23,719 nucleotides of DNA from a virus: IMG/VR virus record IMGVR_UViG_3300025133_009629, positions 1-23,719 of that record; one strand, 5' to 3'. Each line of letters starts with the position of its first letter. The stretch's first letter is position 1. The notes below the pieces were generated by a model. The model ran no database searches, was not told where the DNA came from, and was given only the letters and a program-made list of their open reading frames with translations. Shown here piece by piece: positions 7,469 through 15,034 of this stretch. The position numbers and the translations under genes were made by a program.

Positions 7469-9601
7469 GTGTTCTACCGTATAAAAAATAACATCTCATT
7501 ACTATTAATGCTAGTTATAGTTTCTAGTTGCAGTCATAAAAACGACGGAAATAATCAAGACACTCAACAAACCAATACGCCGGATGCGAACATAATTTTA
7601 GACGTCGCAGATGACACAAATGAAGAAGATTCCTCTGATAGTGAGAATATAGAAGAAATAGATACTTATTCTATTTGGACGGATCCGTGCATAGAGTGCG
7701 CGTGGTATTTCTGCGGTAGCTTGGATGCTGTTTGGCAAAAACAAATTTGTATTAATAATTGTGATGACCCTCCCACTGTAATATACGAAGGCATATGCGA
7801 AGAACATCTAGAATGTAATCCGGCGCAATTAGTCTTAGAAGCAAATATTCCTTGCACGACAGAAGACGGATATCCCGGGACAAAAGATAAGCTTTGTAAC
7901 AAAGGTCAGATACAATATACAAATTGTAAATCTGACTGCTCGGAAGAAGTGTGCGATGATATCGACAACGATTGCGATGGCGACATTGATGAAAACGTAA
8001 AAAACGCATGCGGGGACTGTGGGGACGTACCTGAAGAGGTGTGTGATTATATCGACAACGATTGTGATGGAGTTATAGATAACGGCGTCACGAATGCGTG
8101 TGGAACTTGCGGGAAGGCGCCGGAAGAGATCTGCAACGGCGTTGATGATGATTGTGATGGAGATATCGACGAAGGACAACTAAATGCATGCGGAAAGTGC
8201 GGGCCACTCGATGAAGAAATTTGTGATGGTCTCGATAATGATTGTAACGGGCTTATTGATGAAGATTTAATTGGCGAGTGTACCACAGATTGTGAGACAA
8301 ACTTGCAGTATTGTGTTGCCGGTCAGTGGATTTGCACTGCGAAACAACCCCAACCTGAAGTTTGCAACGGTCTAGACGATGACTGCGATGGAAAAGCCGA
8401 TGAAGGTTTAGATTGTCTTTGCACTATTAATGATATTGGTGTTTTAATGCCATGTAAAGAAGCTCCTTTAGTTTGTGGAGAGGGGTATAAAACATGCGAG
8501 TGCGTAGACCCAAATGATCCAACTTGTGCTGAATTGCAGTTAAGCGAATGTTTGGCAGTTTGTCATTGGCTCCCGCAAACTATTCCTGCAGGTTCGACTT
8601 GCGATAAATATCTTGGAGAAATCAAGCCAGAAGAGTGCAATAATCATGATGATAATTGTAATGATTTGATTGATGAAGGCTTAGTCGCAAATTGTTATAG
8701 CGGCCCTCCAGAAACATTATTAATTGGCATATGTTTGCCCGGGGAGATGATGTGCCTAGATGGCTCCTGGGGGAATTATGATGACAATGAAGTTTTCATT
8801 AAAAAACTCTGCTTAGGAGAAATAACACCACAACCAGAAGATATATGCAATGGTACAGATACAAACTGTGATGGTAAAATTGACGAAGATAAAGTATTAG
8901 AGCCCACAGATATTCTTTTTATTATTGATTTGTCCGGATCCATGGCCGAGGAAATTAATGCAGTCACTACGGCTCTCAATCAATTTGCCACACATTATAG
9001 TGATTCTGATGTTGTTAAATGGGGCCTTGTTTTCACTGCATCTTGGTCAGGATCCGGTGAACAAGTCGTATTGGCTACAGATTTAGTAGACTTCGAAACA
9101 TTTATGACTATTTTCCAAAGTACAGGGTTTACACTTTATGGGGCCGACGAGCAAAATTATGATGCAATATATATGGCAATACATAATTTACTTGGCGCAG
9201 TTAGCTTGCCGCATGAATTAGTTGATTTAAGCTGGTTCGGTGGTTGGAGTTCTAGTACGACGGAATCAAGCCCGCCAAAGAATGATTGGAATATAAGCTG
9301 GAGAGATGATGCAAAACATGTAATCATATTATTTTCTGATGAAGCTGGTCAGACGTATCTTACCCCCAATATAACCGAAGCTATGCTGGTTAATATGATT
9401 AACGCTGCAGATGAATTAGCGGTTTATGCCTTTACTCAAAATTGGCTAATCGACAATGGCACTGCTGATAATTACGTCGCTCTTACAGAAGCCGGAATGA
9501 AAGGTAAAGCTTATTATTTGACGATGAGTGCGGTAGAAATGTATAACAATCTTTTGGAAATTCTTGATGAAACCGCTTGCGGTGGAACTAACAATCCTTA
9601 A
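7469..9601 (+). CDS. Lipoprotein with seven MopE-type Cys/Asp repeats and a von Willebrand A domain
   Basis: 710 residues, GTG start with AGGGA five to six bases upstream. Residues 1-21 are a lipoprotein signal (ISLLLMLVIVSSC, lipid on Cys21), so the mature protein should be membrane-anchored and exposed. A Cys-rich central region holds seven copies of the pattern E(V/I)CNGxDDDCDGxxDE, the first four in tandem about 30 residues apart, the others spread to about residue 475; this matches the metal-binding motif described in MopE-related proteins and common in Myxococcota. The last 230 residues form a von Willebrand A domain with the MIDAS motif DLSGS near residue 487 (FIIDLSGSM). A Ca-stabilised or disulphide-rich stalk presenting an adhesive domain is a reasonable inference. 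It is unusual in a phage and could be host-derived surface cargo. A 37-residue membrane peptide is coupled downstream. Confidence 0.9.
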   Translation: MFYRIKNNISLLLMLVIVSSCSHKNDGNNQDTQQTNTPDANIILDVADDTNEEDSSDSENIEEIDTYSIWTDPCIECAWYFCGSLDAVWQKQICINNCDDPPTVIYEGICEEHLECNPAQLVLEANIPCTTEDGYPGTKDKLCNKGQIQYTNCKSDCSEEVCDDIDNDCDGDIDENVKNACGDCGDVPEEVCDYIDNDCDGVIDNGVTNACGTCGKAPEEICNGVDDDCDGDIDEGQLNACGKCGPLDEEICDGLDNDCNGLIDEDLIGECTTDCETNLQYCVAGQWICTAKQPQPEVCNGLDDDCDGKADEGLDCLCTINDIGVLMPCKEAPLVCGEGYKTCECVDPNDPTCAELQLSECLAVCHWLPQTIPAGSTCDKYLGEIKPEECNNHDDNCNDLIDEGLVANCYSGPPETLLIGICLPGEMMCLDGSWGNYDDNEVFIKKLCLGEITPQPEDICNGTDTNCDGKIDEDKVLEPTDILFIIDLSGSMAEEINAVTTALNQFATHYSDSDVVKWGLVFTASWSGSGEQVVLATDLVDFETFMTIFQSTGFTLYGADEQNYDAIYMAIHNLLGAVSLPHELVDLSWFGGWSSSTTESSPPKNDWNISWRDDAKHVIILFSDEAGQTYLTPNITEAMLVNMINAADELAVYAFTQNWLIDNGTADNYVALTEAGMKGKAYYLTMSAVEMYNNLLEILDETACGGTNNP
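7943..8265 (+). repeat. Four tandem coding repeats of about 90 bp (MopE-type motif)
   Basis: Within the lipoprotein gene, units beginning near 7943, 8032, 8122 and 8213 each encode a motif of the type EEVCDDIDNDCDGDID followed by a NACGxCG linker in the first three. Three further diverged copies start near 8356, 8630 and 8836. DNA similarity between units is moderate, so this is an old protein-level repeat rather than a recent tandem duplication. Confidence 0.85.
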
Positions 9602-9714
9602 TGGGTCTTTTGATTTGCATATTTGGTATTGAAAAAGTCTTGTTTACTCTTTGTACACTATACTTAATTGGTCTATATTACTATATTAAAAAGCATATTG
9701 GCCGATTAGACTAA
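9601..9714 (+). CDS. 37-residue single-span membrane peptide
   Basis: The ATG overlaps the TAA of the lipoprotein gene (TAATG), the coupling arrangement used by other gene pairs here. The ORF encodes one hydrophobic helix (MGLLICIFGIEKVLFTLCTL, then YLIGLYYYI) ending in a positively charged tail (KKHIGRLD), which fits a membrane-spanning peptide with the tail in the cytoplasm. There is no separate ribosome-binding site. It might assist or regulate the lipoprotein, or act as a small holin-like or accessory peptide; nothing in the sequence decides. Short length leaves some chance that it is not a gene. Confidence 0.5.
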   Translation: MGLLICIFGIEKVLFTLCTLYLIGLYYYIKKHIGRLD

Positions 9715-9775
9715 TCACATACATTTTTAGTTCTCTCTTAATCATCTAATATTTCTTACTATTCGTAAATTAATT

Positions 9776-9786
9776 ACTATTTATTA
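9776..9786 (+). promoter_or_regulatory. Candidate promoter box before the 9.8-15 kb operon
   Basis: ACTATTTATTA ends 24 bases before the ATG at 9811, in the 96-base AT-rich spacer after the membrane peptide. The exact 11-mer, within a longer match AATTACTATTTATTA, recurs at the same distance before the PIN-PhoH gene. It would be placed correctly to start the long co-directional transcript that follows. Confidence 0.4.
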
Positions 9787-9810
9787 TAATTAAATCAGGG
9801 AGATTAGCAT

Positions 9811-10821
9811 ATGCAAGTTAAAAATGAAGTGCTTAAGCGTACTATAGTTCAAGAAACTATCATGACTTTGGTAGACCATGGTCTTATGAAAGAAGCACGG
9901 GATATGCATCTCAAGAACAAAGAATATTTAGATGAAGCATGGCTTAGAGACCTTATCGACAAGATCTCCGGGAAGCAACGCGACGATGGCGCCAAAGCGA
10001 AATGGCAAGATATTGAGCAAACTTTGGGCGATGATGAAAAAGAAGAAGATAGACTTGAGAAAATGGTTGCTAAGATTTCCAAAGGTCTTGTAGACCGCGG
10101 ACAATATGGCAAGAAAGAGGCAGCAGAAATAGCGCAGAAATTCCGCGCTAGTGCTCCCGGTCTAGATAGAAATACATATCAAATTATAGGCGATATTCTA
10201 TATGATATTGGCGATAATCCTTCTGTTGTTAAACAGGTTGTTGGCGCAGCTGCAAAAGAAGGCGATTTGGACACTCACGACTTTCTTGGTCAACCCGGCG
10301 CTAGGCCGGAGACCAAAGGTGCAGGAGAAGCAGGCGCCGAGAAGAAAAAACCAGCGACGGTCTCCAATACTGTCAAAGATTTGGCGGGTGTACTAAGAGA
10401 TCCGGCAGAAAGAGCACTTCTACTAAAAGGATTGTATAGACTAATGATCAATAAATCAGTTTTGGGTGCTATCAAAGCATTGCCCGATGGACAAGGCGAT
10501 GAAGTGAAAAATCTATTAGTACAAATGATGGAAATGGATCCAAAAGCACTAGCAGATGTACGTGCAAAAGTTGGCGATGAATTTGAAGCCGAAGCCTTGG
10601 ATACAAAATACCTACACAAAGGATCTGGCCGCGCATCTTCTTATGGAGCACAATTCGCGGCAAGACAGAGCGGCATGCAAAAGCAAACAAGCGCGGAGAA
10701 AGCCGCCGGTTTGAAGTTGAAAGAATCTAAAAATTCCAATTTCCGGGCGAAGGCAGAAAGAGCCATTATTCTAGAAATTTTAGGCTTATATATCGAAAGA
10801 AAAACAAACAAAATTATCTAA
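9811..10821 (+). CDS. Helical, charged protein of unknown function, first gene of operon
   Basis: 336 residues with an SD-like GGGAG upstream of ATG. The protein is almost entirely alpha-helical and highly charged; it opens with a helical repeat-like segment (ETIMTLVDHGLMKEARDMHL) and ends with another hydrophobic-basic helix (RAIILEILGLYIERK). Between lie a Gly/Ala/Lys linker (about residues 163-185) and a further helical region. No catalytic motif, Cys cluster or signal is seen. It is followed after one base by the metallopeptidase gene, so the two are probably co-translated. Position at the head of a structural-looking operon makes an assembly or internal-head role plausible, without proof. 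Confidence 0.8.
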   Translation: MQVKNEVLKRTIVQETIMTLVDHGLMKEARDMHLKNKEYLDEAWLRDLIDKISGKQRDDGAKAKWQDIEQTLGDDEKEEDRLEKMVAKISKGLVDRGQYGKKEAAEIAQKFRASAPGLDRNTYQIIGDILYDIGDNPSVVKQVVGAAAKEGDLDTHDFLGQPGARPETKGAGEAGAEKKKPATVSNTVKDLAGVLRDPAERALLLKGLYRLMINKSVLGAIKALPDGQGDEVKNLLVQMMEMDPKALADVRAKVGDEFEAEALDTKYLHKGSGRASSYGAQFAARQSGMQKQTSAEKAAGLKLKESKNSNFRAKAERAIILEILGLYIERKTNKII

Positions 10822-10822
10822 T

Positions 10823-11572
10823 ATGGACAATATTAACACCTATGCTAATGATTTAATTGATTTTTTTCATCAAAAGTATAAGTTGCAAAACAAGCCAAAT
10901 GCAGATTTTGTACAAAATATAGAAAATAGTCAGAATCCTTTAGGAAAAACCGCTTATTATGATCCATCTCAAGAGGCCATTACTATTTTTATTTCCGGAA
11001 GGCATATTAAGGACTGTTTGAGATCTCTAGCTCATGAATTAGTCCATCATTGGCAAAACGAGCGCGGAGATTTAGATAATTGTGGACCAACAGTTCCGGG
11101 TTATGCTCAAAAAGACGATCATATGCGCGGATTGGAGCGACAAGCCTATGAAATGGGCAATATGTGCTTCAGAGATTGGGAAGATAACATAAAGACAACA
11201 AATAAACAGCTTTATGAAACTATTTATAAAGCGAAAGAAATAAAAGGAGATAATATAATGTCTGATAAGCAATGGCGCCAAGGCGAACTTAATACAATGT
11301 TAATGGAAAAGTGGGGTTTTACACCAAAAGAAAATTCTTTTCTTACAGAAGGGAAAGGGACTTATGATTTGTCGAATGCTGATTATGCCACCGGGCAATT
11401 AGAAGAAGCACCTGAAGAACTAGAAGAAGGTGACGAAGAAGAAGTTCTAGAAGCGCATCCGCAGTCCCCTGCTGCAAGATTAAAGGTTTTAGACGAAAAA
11501 GAAGAGAGCGAAGAGACAAAGCTTCGTGAGGCCATCAAAAAAGTCATTGAAGAATTAACAAAAGAGAAATAA
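10823..11572 (+). CDS. Zinc metallopeptidase fused in frame to an acidic C-terminal domain
   Basis: 249 residues. The N-terminal half carries a zinc-peptidase motif, LAHELVHHWQ, with His71, Glu72 and His75, and downstream Glu105 or Glu110 (GLERQAYEMGN) as candidate third ligand, the layout of gluzincin-type peptidases. The C-terminal half is different: a motif ELNTMLMEKWGF near residues 154-165, found from memory in marine phage proteins, then a very acidic, helical stretch ending KLREAIKKVIEELTKEK. The start has no ribosome-binding site and follows the previous TAA by one base, whereas a strong one precedes the internal Met146. The gene may therefore make both a protease-acidic protein and a separate 104-residue acidic protein, like nested protease/scaffold genes of other phages. 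Confidence 0.85.
   Translation: MDNINTYANDLIDFFHQKYKLQNKPNADFVQNIENSQNPLGKTAYYDPSQEAITIFISGRHIKDCLRSLAHELVHHWQNERGDLDNCGPTVPGYAQKDDHMRGLERQAYEMGNMCFRDWEDNIKTTNKQLYETIYKAKEIKGDNIMSDKQWRQGELNTMLMEKWGFTPKENSFLTEGKGTYDLSNADYATGQLEEAPEELEEGDEEEVLEAHPQSPAARLKVLDEKEESEETKLREAIKKVIEELTKEK
11243..11250 (+). promoter_or_regulatory. Strong internal ribosome-binding site in the metallopeptidase gene
   Basis: AAAGGAGA lies seven bases before an in-frame ATG at 11258 (Met146, MSDKQWRQGELN). It is stronger than the signal at the gene's own start. Translation from here would give a 104-residue protein consisting of the KWGF motif and acidic helix only. Confidence 0.6.
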
Positions 11573-11573
11573 A

Positions 11574-11825
11574 ATGAAATTAAATCTCAATGATCTCACA
11601 AGAAGGTTTTTATTAGGTGAATCTGTCAATAAACCGTCAGTGCGCGCTTACGTTGAATCTGTTCTTCGTATTATAGAGGAAGTGCGTCCAAAATCCCAAC
11701 GAGAAAACAGACAATTCAGCGTTGCAAGGCAACATCTCCAGGAAATTAAACGTTTAAATAGAAAACTCGAAGAAAAAATTACACTTCTAGAAGAGCAAGT
11801 CAAAATATTAGAAGAAGGAAAGTAA
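11574..11825 (+). CDS. Small coiled-coil protein
   Basis: 83 residues, starting one base after the metallopeptidase stop. It has an N-terminal amphipathic segment (MKLNLNDLTRRFLLGES) and, from about residue 52, a long coiled coil (LQEIKRLNRKLEEKITLLEE). No other motif is present. It lies between the metallopeptidase and the ligase-like fusion and has its own GAAGGAAAG near the end that serves the next gene. The gene order and co-translation point to a shared assembly function, but the protein belongs to no family I can name. Confidence 0.75.
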   Translation: MKLNLNDLTRRFLLGESVNKPSVRAYVESVLRIIEEVRPKSQRENRQFSVARQHLQEIKRLNRKLEEKITLLEEQVKILEEGK

Positions 11826-11826
11826 A

Positions 11827-14193
11827 ATGGGCGGCGTAGCAGGACATTTAGCACATTTATACGATAATCGTGATCTAACTTACAACAAAATGGCTGAAAT
11901 TCTCCAAAAAGCGGCAACTGGCGAGCTTATTGGTACCGAAAAGACCGATGGATACAACATTTATCTCGGCTTTGTTGATGGTAAGGCACGTGCGGCGCGT
12001 AATAAGGGTGACATGTCCCGCGGCGGCATGACAATGCAAGATTTAACCAATAGAACATTTCAAGGCGGCGAAAATGCTAAAAAAGCTTATGTTACAGCGT
12101 TTAAAGCTTATGAAAAAGCGCTTGATTCCCTCGCGCCGGAAGAAAAAGAGAAAATATTCGGTGTTGGAGGTGAAATCTTTTATAATACCGAAATCCAAGG
12201 GCCAGTAGCTCCGAATGTTGTGAATTATGACGAAAACGTCCTTAATATACATAGAATGGGCCATAAACGCTATAATAAAGACACAAATAGACTTGAAGTT
12301 GTCGATGCGGACGAAGAATCTGCTTTTTTAGATAGCACAACCGATCGATTCGAACAAGCAACACATGGTGAGTCCTTCAACGTGCGAAGAACTGCCTATT
12401 TAAAACTAAATCAAATAACAGACGAAGTTACTCTCAATACAGTACTAAATAAGATCACAGCTACTGGATATGAAGGTGATTTAACAATCGACCAATATTT
12501 AGAAAACAATATTCGGCCCATGATCGATAAAAAATTTGCAAATTTAGATGCATTAAAAAGAGAACAATTAGTAGATCGTGTTTTAAAGAGAGATGGATCA
12601 GTCTCATTAACTCAGATTTCGAAAGGCTTGCCACAGCAGGAAAGAGCAGAATTATCTCAATATGTAAAAAATTCGAAATTCATAATTAAAAAATTGATTG
12701 AGCCAATTGAATCTGCTATTCATGATTTTGCTGTTGAGTTGTTAAGAGGGCTTAAGAGCGCTTATGTGCTAGATAATTCTAAAGAGGTTGGGCGGCTAAA
12801 AAAAGAAGTTGAAGACGCAATTAATGCTATTAAATCCTATGAAGGGCCTGAAAAGGAAACAGCACAAGATATTCTGCGGCAACAACTTATAAAACTAAAG
12901 CATCATGATAACATCGATACAGTAGTTGAAGGCTTTGCTTTCCAATACGATGGGCAGATGTATAAGTTTACCGGAAATTTCGCTCCAATGAACCAATTAT
13001 TGGGCTTATTTCGCTATGGTCGAGGTAATATACCAAAAATGGTAAAAGAATCGATTCTAGAGCAAAACGAAGGCGAATATGATGAAGTTTTACCCTTTAA
13101 TGAGACGAAGATTGGCCTAGTGCCAATGTCCGCCAAGCCCTACCACGCTGGTCATCATATGTTAATCCAATTGGCAGCAATTAGTGAGATTACAGATGAA
13201 ATTCAAGAACTAGAGTTGCCAGTTAACGACATTGTTGGAGTTTTCATCTCTTTTTCAGGTAGAGGCGTACGCAAAATCAAAGATCCAACAGACTCTAGAA
13301 CAATAAATCAAGGAGCCAGAAGAATTGAAGACCCGAAGCCTGGAGAAACTCCGATATTTGGATCTGATATGGAACATATTTGGCAAAACATACTTAAACC
13401 TAATTTAGAATTATCTGAAAAAGTAAAGTTAATATCTCCAGCGGACGGAGCGCACGAATCTCCGGTTAGAAACATACACGACATCTGCGGAGCATTAAAG
13501 GAAGCTTTTGACGCTCAACAAGAAACTTTCGAAGTTCCCCATTTGGGCATCAGCGCGCGAGTTAACCAAACAGTAATTAATATTTATTCTGATAGCGAGG
13601 ATATAGTGCAAAATTACTCAGATGACATAATGGAAGAATATGGAGAACTTTGGAAATCGGAGTCATTGCCGTCAATACGACCGATCGGAGTTCCAAGAGA
13701 GAAAACAGTAGAAATTAGCGGCACAGCAATGAGAGATTTTTTATGCAAGGGAGATATTGAACAATTCTCCGACATGTTGCCTCCTTTGCCGCAAGACAAA
13801 AAAGAAGAACTTGCAAATATTCTTATAAAAAGTATTGAATGTGGAATACCTCTTAAAAGACGCGAATTGCAGGAGGGCACCCATCATTTTATGGGTATTT
13901 TTCGTGGGTTAGTTGATGAAGTGTTAAAAGAAATCAGCAAAGCGGGGAAGAAAAAAATATCTAAAAAAATTCCCATTTTAAAAGATGAAGGATATCCTCA
14001 TAAACAAGCAATTGCAATTGCTCATTCTATGGAAAAAAAGAAAAAACTAGAAGAAGATGACTTGGAAGAAACTTCGATGAGCGGCGGTTCAATGGCGTTT
14101 GCTGCTGGTGTTCCTAAGCGCAGAAAAAGAAATTTAAAAGAAGACGAAGTTAACGAAGTGATAAACTATTTATTACAGAAACTTGGGGTGTAA
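11827..14193 (+). CDS. Ligase-like adenylyltransferase fused to an HxGH nucleotidyltransferase
   Basis: 788 residues with at least three parts. Residues about 30-400 show the motifs of covalent nucleotidyltransferases (RNA/DNA ligase superfamily): motif I EKTDGYN with the nucleotide-binding Lys39, a downstream ARAARNKGD segment, motif III-like GGEIFYN near 116, motif IV-like EGFAF (Glu368) and motif V-like YKFTGNF (Lys380). Residues about 425-650 contain an HxGH cytidylyl/adenylyltransferase fold: PYHAGHHM (His440, His443) and ISGTAMR (630-636), as in NMN and phosphopantetheine adenylyltransferases. A C-terminal tail has KQAIAIAHSMEKKKK and a Gly/Ser linker seen in phage structural proteins. 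Both enzyme modules use ATP and transfer AMP-type groups, so a joint end-repair, NAD or RNA-modification role is possible. The substrate is unknown. Confidence 0.85.
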   Translation: MGGVAGHLAHLYDNRDLTYNKMAEILQKAATGELIGTEKTDGYNIYLGFVDGKARAARNKGDMSRGGMTMQDLTNRTFQGGENAKKAYVTAFKAYEKALDSLAPEEKEKIFGVGGEIFYNTEIQGPVAPNVVNYDENVLNIHRMGHKRYNKDTNRLEVVDADEESAFLDSTTDRFEQATHGESFNVRRTAYLKLNQITDEVTLNTVLNKITATGYEGDLTIDQYLENNIRPMIDKKFANLDALKREQLVDRVLKRDGSVSLTQISKGLPQQERAELSQYVKNSKFIIKKLIEPIESAIHDFAVELLRGLKSAYVLDNSKEVGRLKKEVEDAINAIKSYEGPEKETAQDILRQQLIKLKHHDNIDTVVEGFAFQYDGQMYKFTGNFAPMNQLLGLFRYGRGNIPKMVKESILEQNEGEYDEVLPFNETKIGLVPMSAKPYHAGHHMLIQLAAISEITDEIQELELPVNDIVGVFISFSGRGVRKIKDPTDSRTINQGARRIEDPKPGETPIFGSDMEHIWQNILKPNLELSEKVKLISPADGAHESPVRNIHDICGALKEAFDAQQETFEVPHLGISARVNQTVINIYSDSEDIVQNYSDDIMEEYGELWKSESLPSIRPIGVPREKTVEISGTAMRDFLCKGDIEQFSDMLPPLPQDKKEELANILIKSIECGIPLKRRELQEGTHHFMGIFRGLVDEVLKEISKAGKKKISKKIPILKDEGYPHKQAIAIAHSMEKKKKLEEDDLEETSMSGGSMAFAAGVPKRRKRNLKEDEVNEVINYLLQKLGV

Positions 14194-14196
14194 CAT

Positions 14197-14979
14197 ATGA
14201 TTGATCGCGACGAATTATTAGCTGAAATGAAGGAAGAACAACGGTTACGTAAAACTTTACGTAATCTTTTAGAATTATATTTTAAAGAAAAAGAAGATAA
14301 AACCCTTCTAGAAGAAAATCGATTTCGCAAAATTATTCGTTCTTTGATTAAAGAGGCCACTTCTGCAGACGTCCCTAATGAACAACCGCAGCGCTCTACT
14401 GGTATAAATGTTTTAGAGGGTTTGTTAAAAAATATTATTGCAATTATAGAAGAAGACTATAAAGCTTTAACAACTTCTTCGGAGCAAAGAGAATCATTTC
14501 GCTCTCACATTCTTAATGGTGTTGAAAATTCTTTAAGACCCGCTGAAGTAGCGGTTACGGCCGGGGATGATGAACCTGAAGCTGATATACCACTAGAAGA
14601 GCCTGAAACTGATATAGCACTTGAAGAAGCTGAAGAAGATATAGAAATGAGCATCGATATTGATAAAGAAAAAGATAAATTTATTCCAGTACGCGATCGT
14701 GATATGGAACCGGATCCTGAAGAGGCAGAAGAACCAGATACTTTCCAGCCAATTGGCGGTATGAATGTAACAGGACGTAACTTTGCTTCAATTACTTTTA
14801 ATAAAATTGAGAATCAAATATTAGATGCTTATGAAAGCTTAGGAGATAAAGAAGACAGGGTGCTTTTTGAAGACTATTTGTTAACTAATCTTAAGCTATA
14901 CTTTGATAGGTTTGAAGAAGAATTGCAGCCAACACTGCCAGAACCAGAATCACCTGATTACGATCAGGTTAAAGTATAA
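14197..14979 (+). CDS. Acidic protein with N-terminal amphipathic helices, unknown function
   Basis: 260 residues, starting three bases after the preceding stop with GGGGTG upstream. The N-terminal 60 residues hold two similar basic amphipathic helices (RLRKTLRNLLELYFKEKE and RFRKIIRSLIKEAT). A disordered, very acidic middle follows, including repeats of the type EPEADIPLEEPETDIALEE, and then a folded C-terminal domain from about residue 185 (GRNFASITFNKIENQILDAY) rich in aromatic residues. No enzyme motif is seen. Such amphipathic-plus-acidic organisation is common in phage scaffold or internal head proteins, an inference only. It ends 55 bases before the helix-turn-helix-like gene. Confidence 0.78.
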   Translation: MIDRDELLAEMKEEQRLRKTLRNLLELYFKEKEDKTLLEENRFRKIIRSLIKEATSADVPNEQPQRSTGINVLEGLLKNIIAIIEEDYKALTTSSEQRESFRSHILNGVENSLRPAEVAVTAGDDEPEADIPLEEPETDIALEEAEEDIEMSIDIDKEKDKFIPVRDRDMEPDPEEAEEPDTFQPIGGMNVTGRNFASITFNKIENQILDAYESLGDKEDRVLFEDYLLTNLKLYFDRFEEELQPTLPEPESPDYDQVKV

Positions 14980-15034
14980 AGACACTTATAATAATATTAT
15001 ATCACATTTTTCTCGAATATTTAAACTTGATAAC

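Noticed and set aside
7835-8286. Long open frames on the minus strand opposite the Cys/Asp repeats
   Set aside because: They are mirror images of the repeated codons, have no ribosome-binding site and show Ser/Ile-biased sequence without protein character.
7943-8890. Repeated units that could be mistaken for a CRISPR array or minisatellite
   Set aside because: The units stay in frame, encode the MopE-type motif, and vary at synonymous sites; there are no identical repeats with unique spacers.
14903-15034. Upstream extension of the helix-turn-helix-like gene
   Set aside because: It overlaps the preceding gene in another frame, carries a biased sequence and has no ribosome-binding site; ATG 15035 is more plausible.
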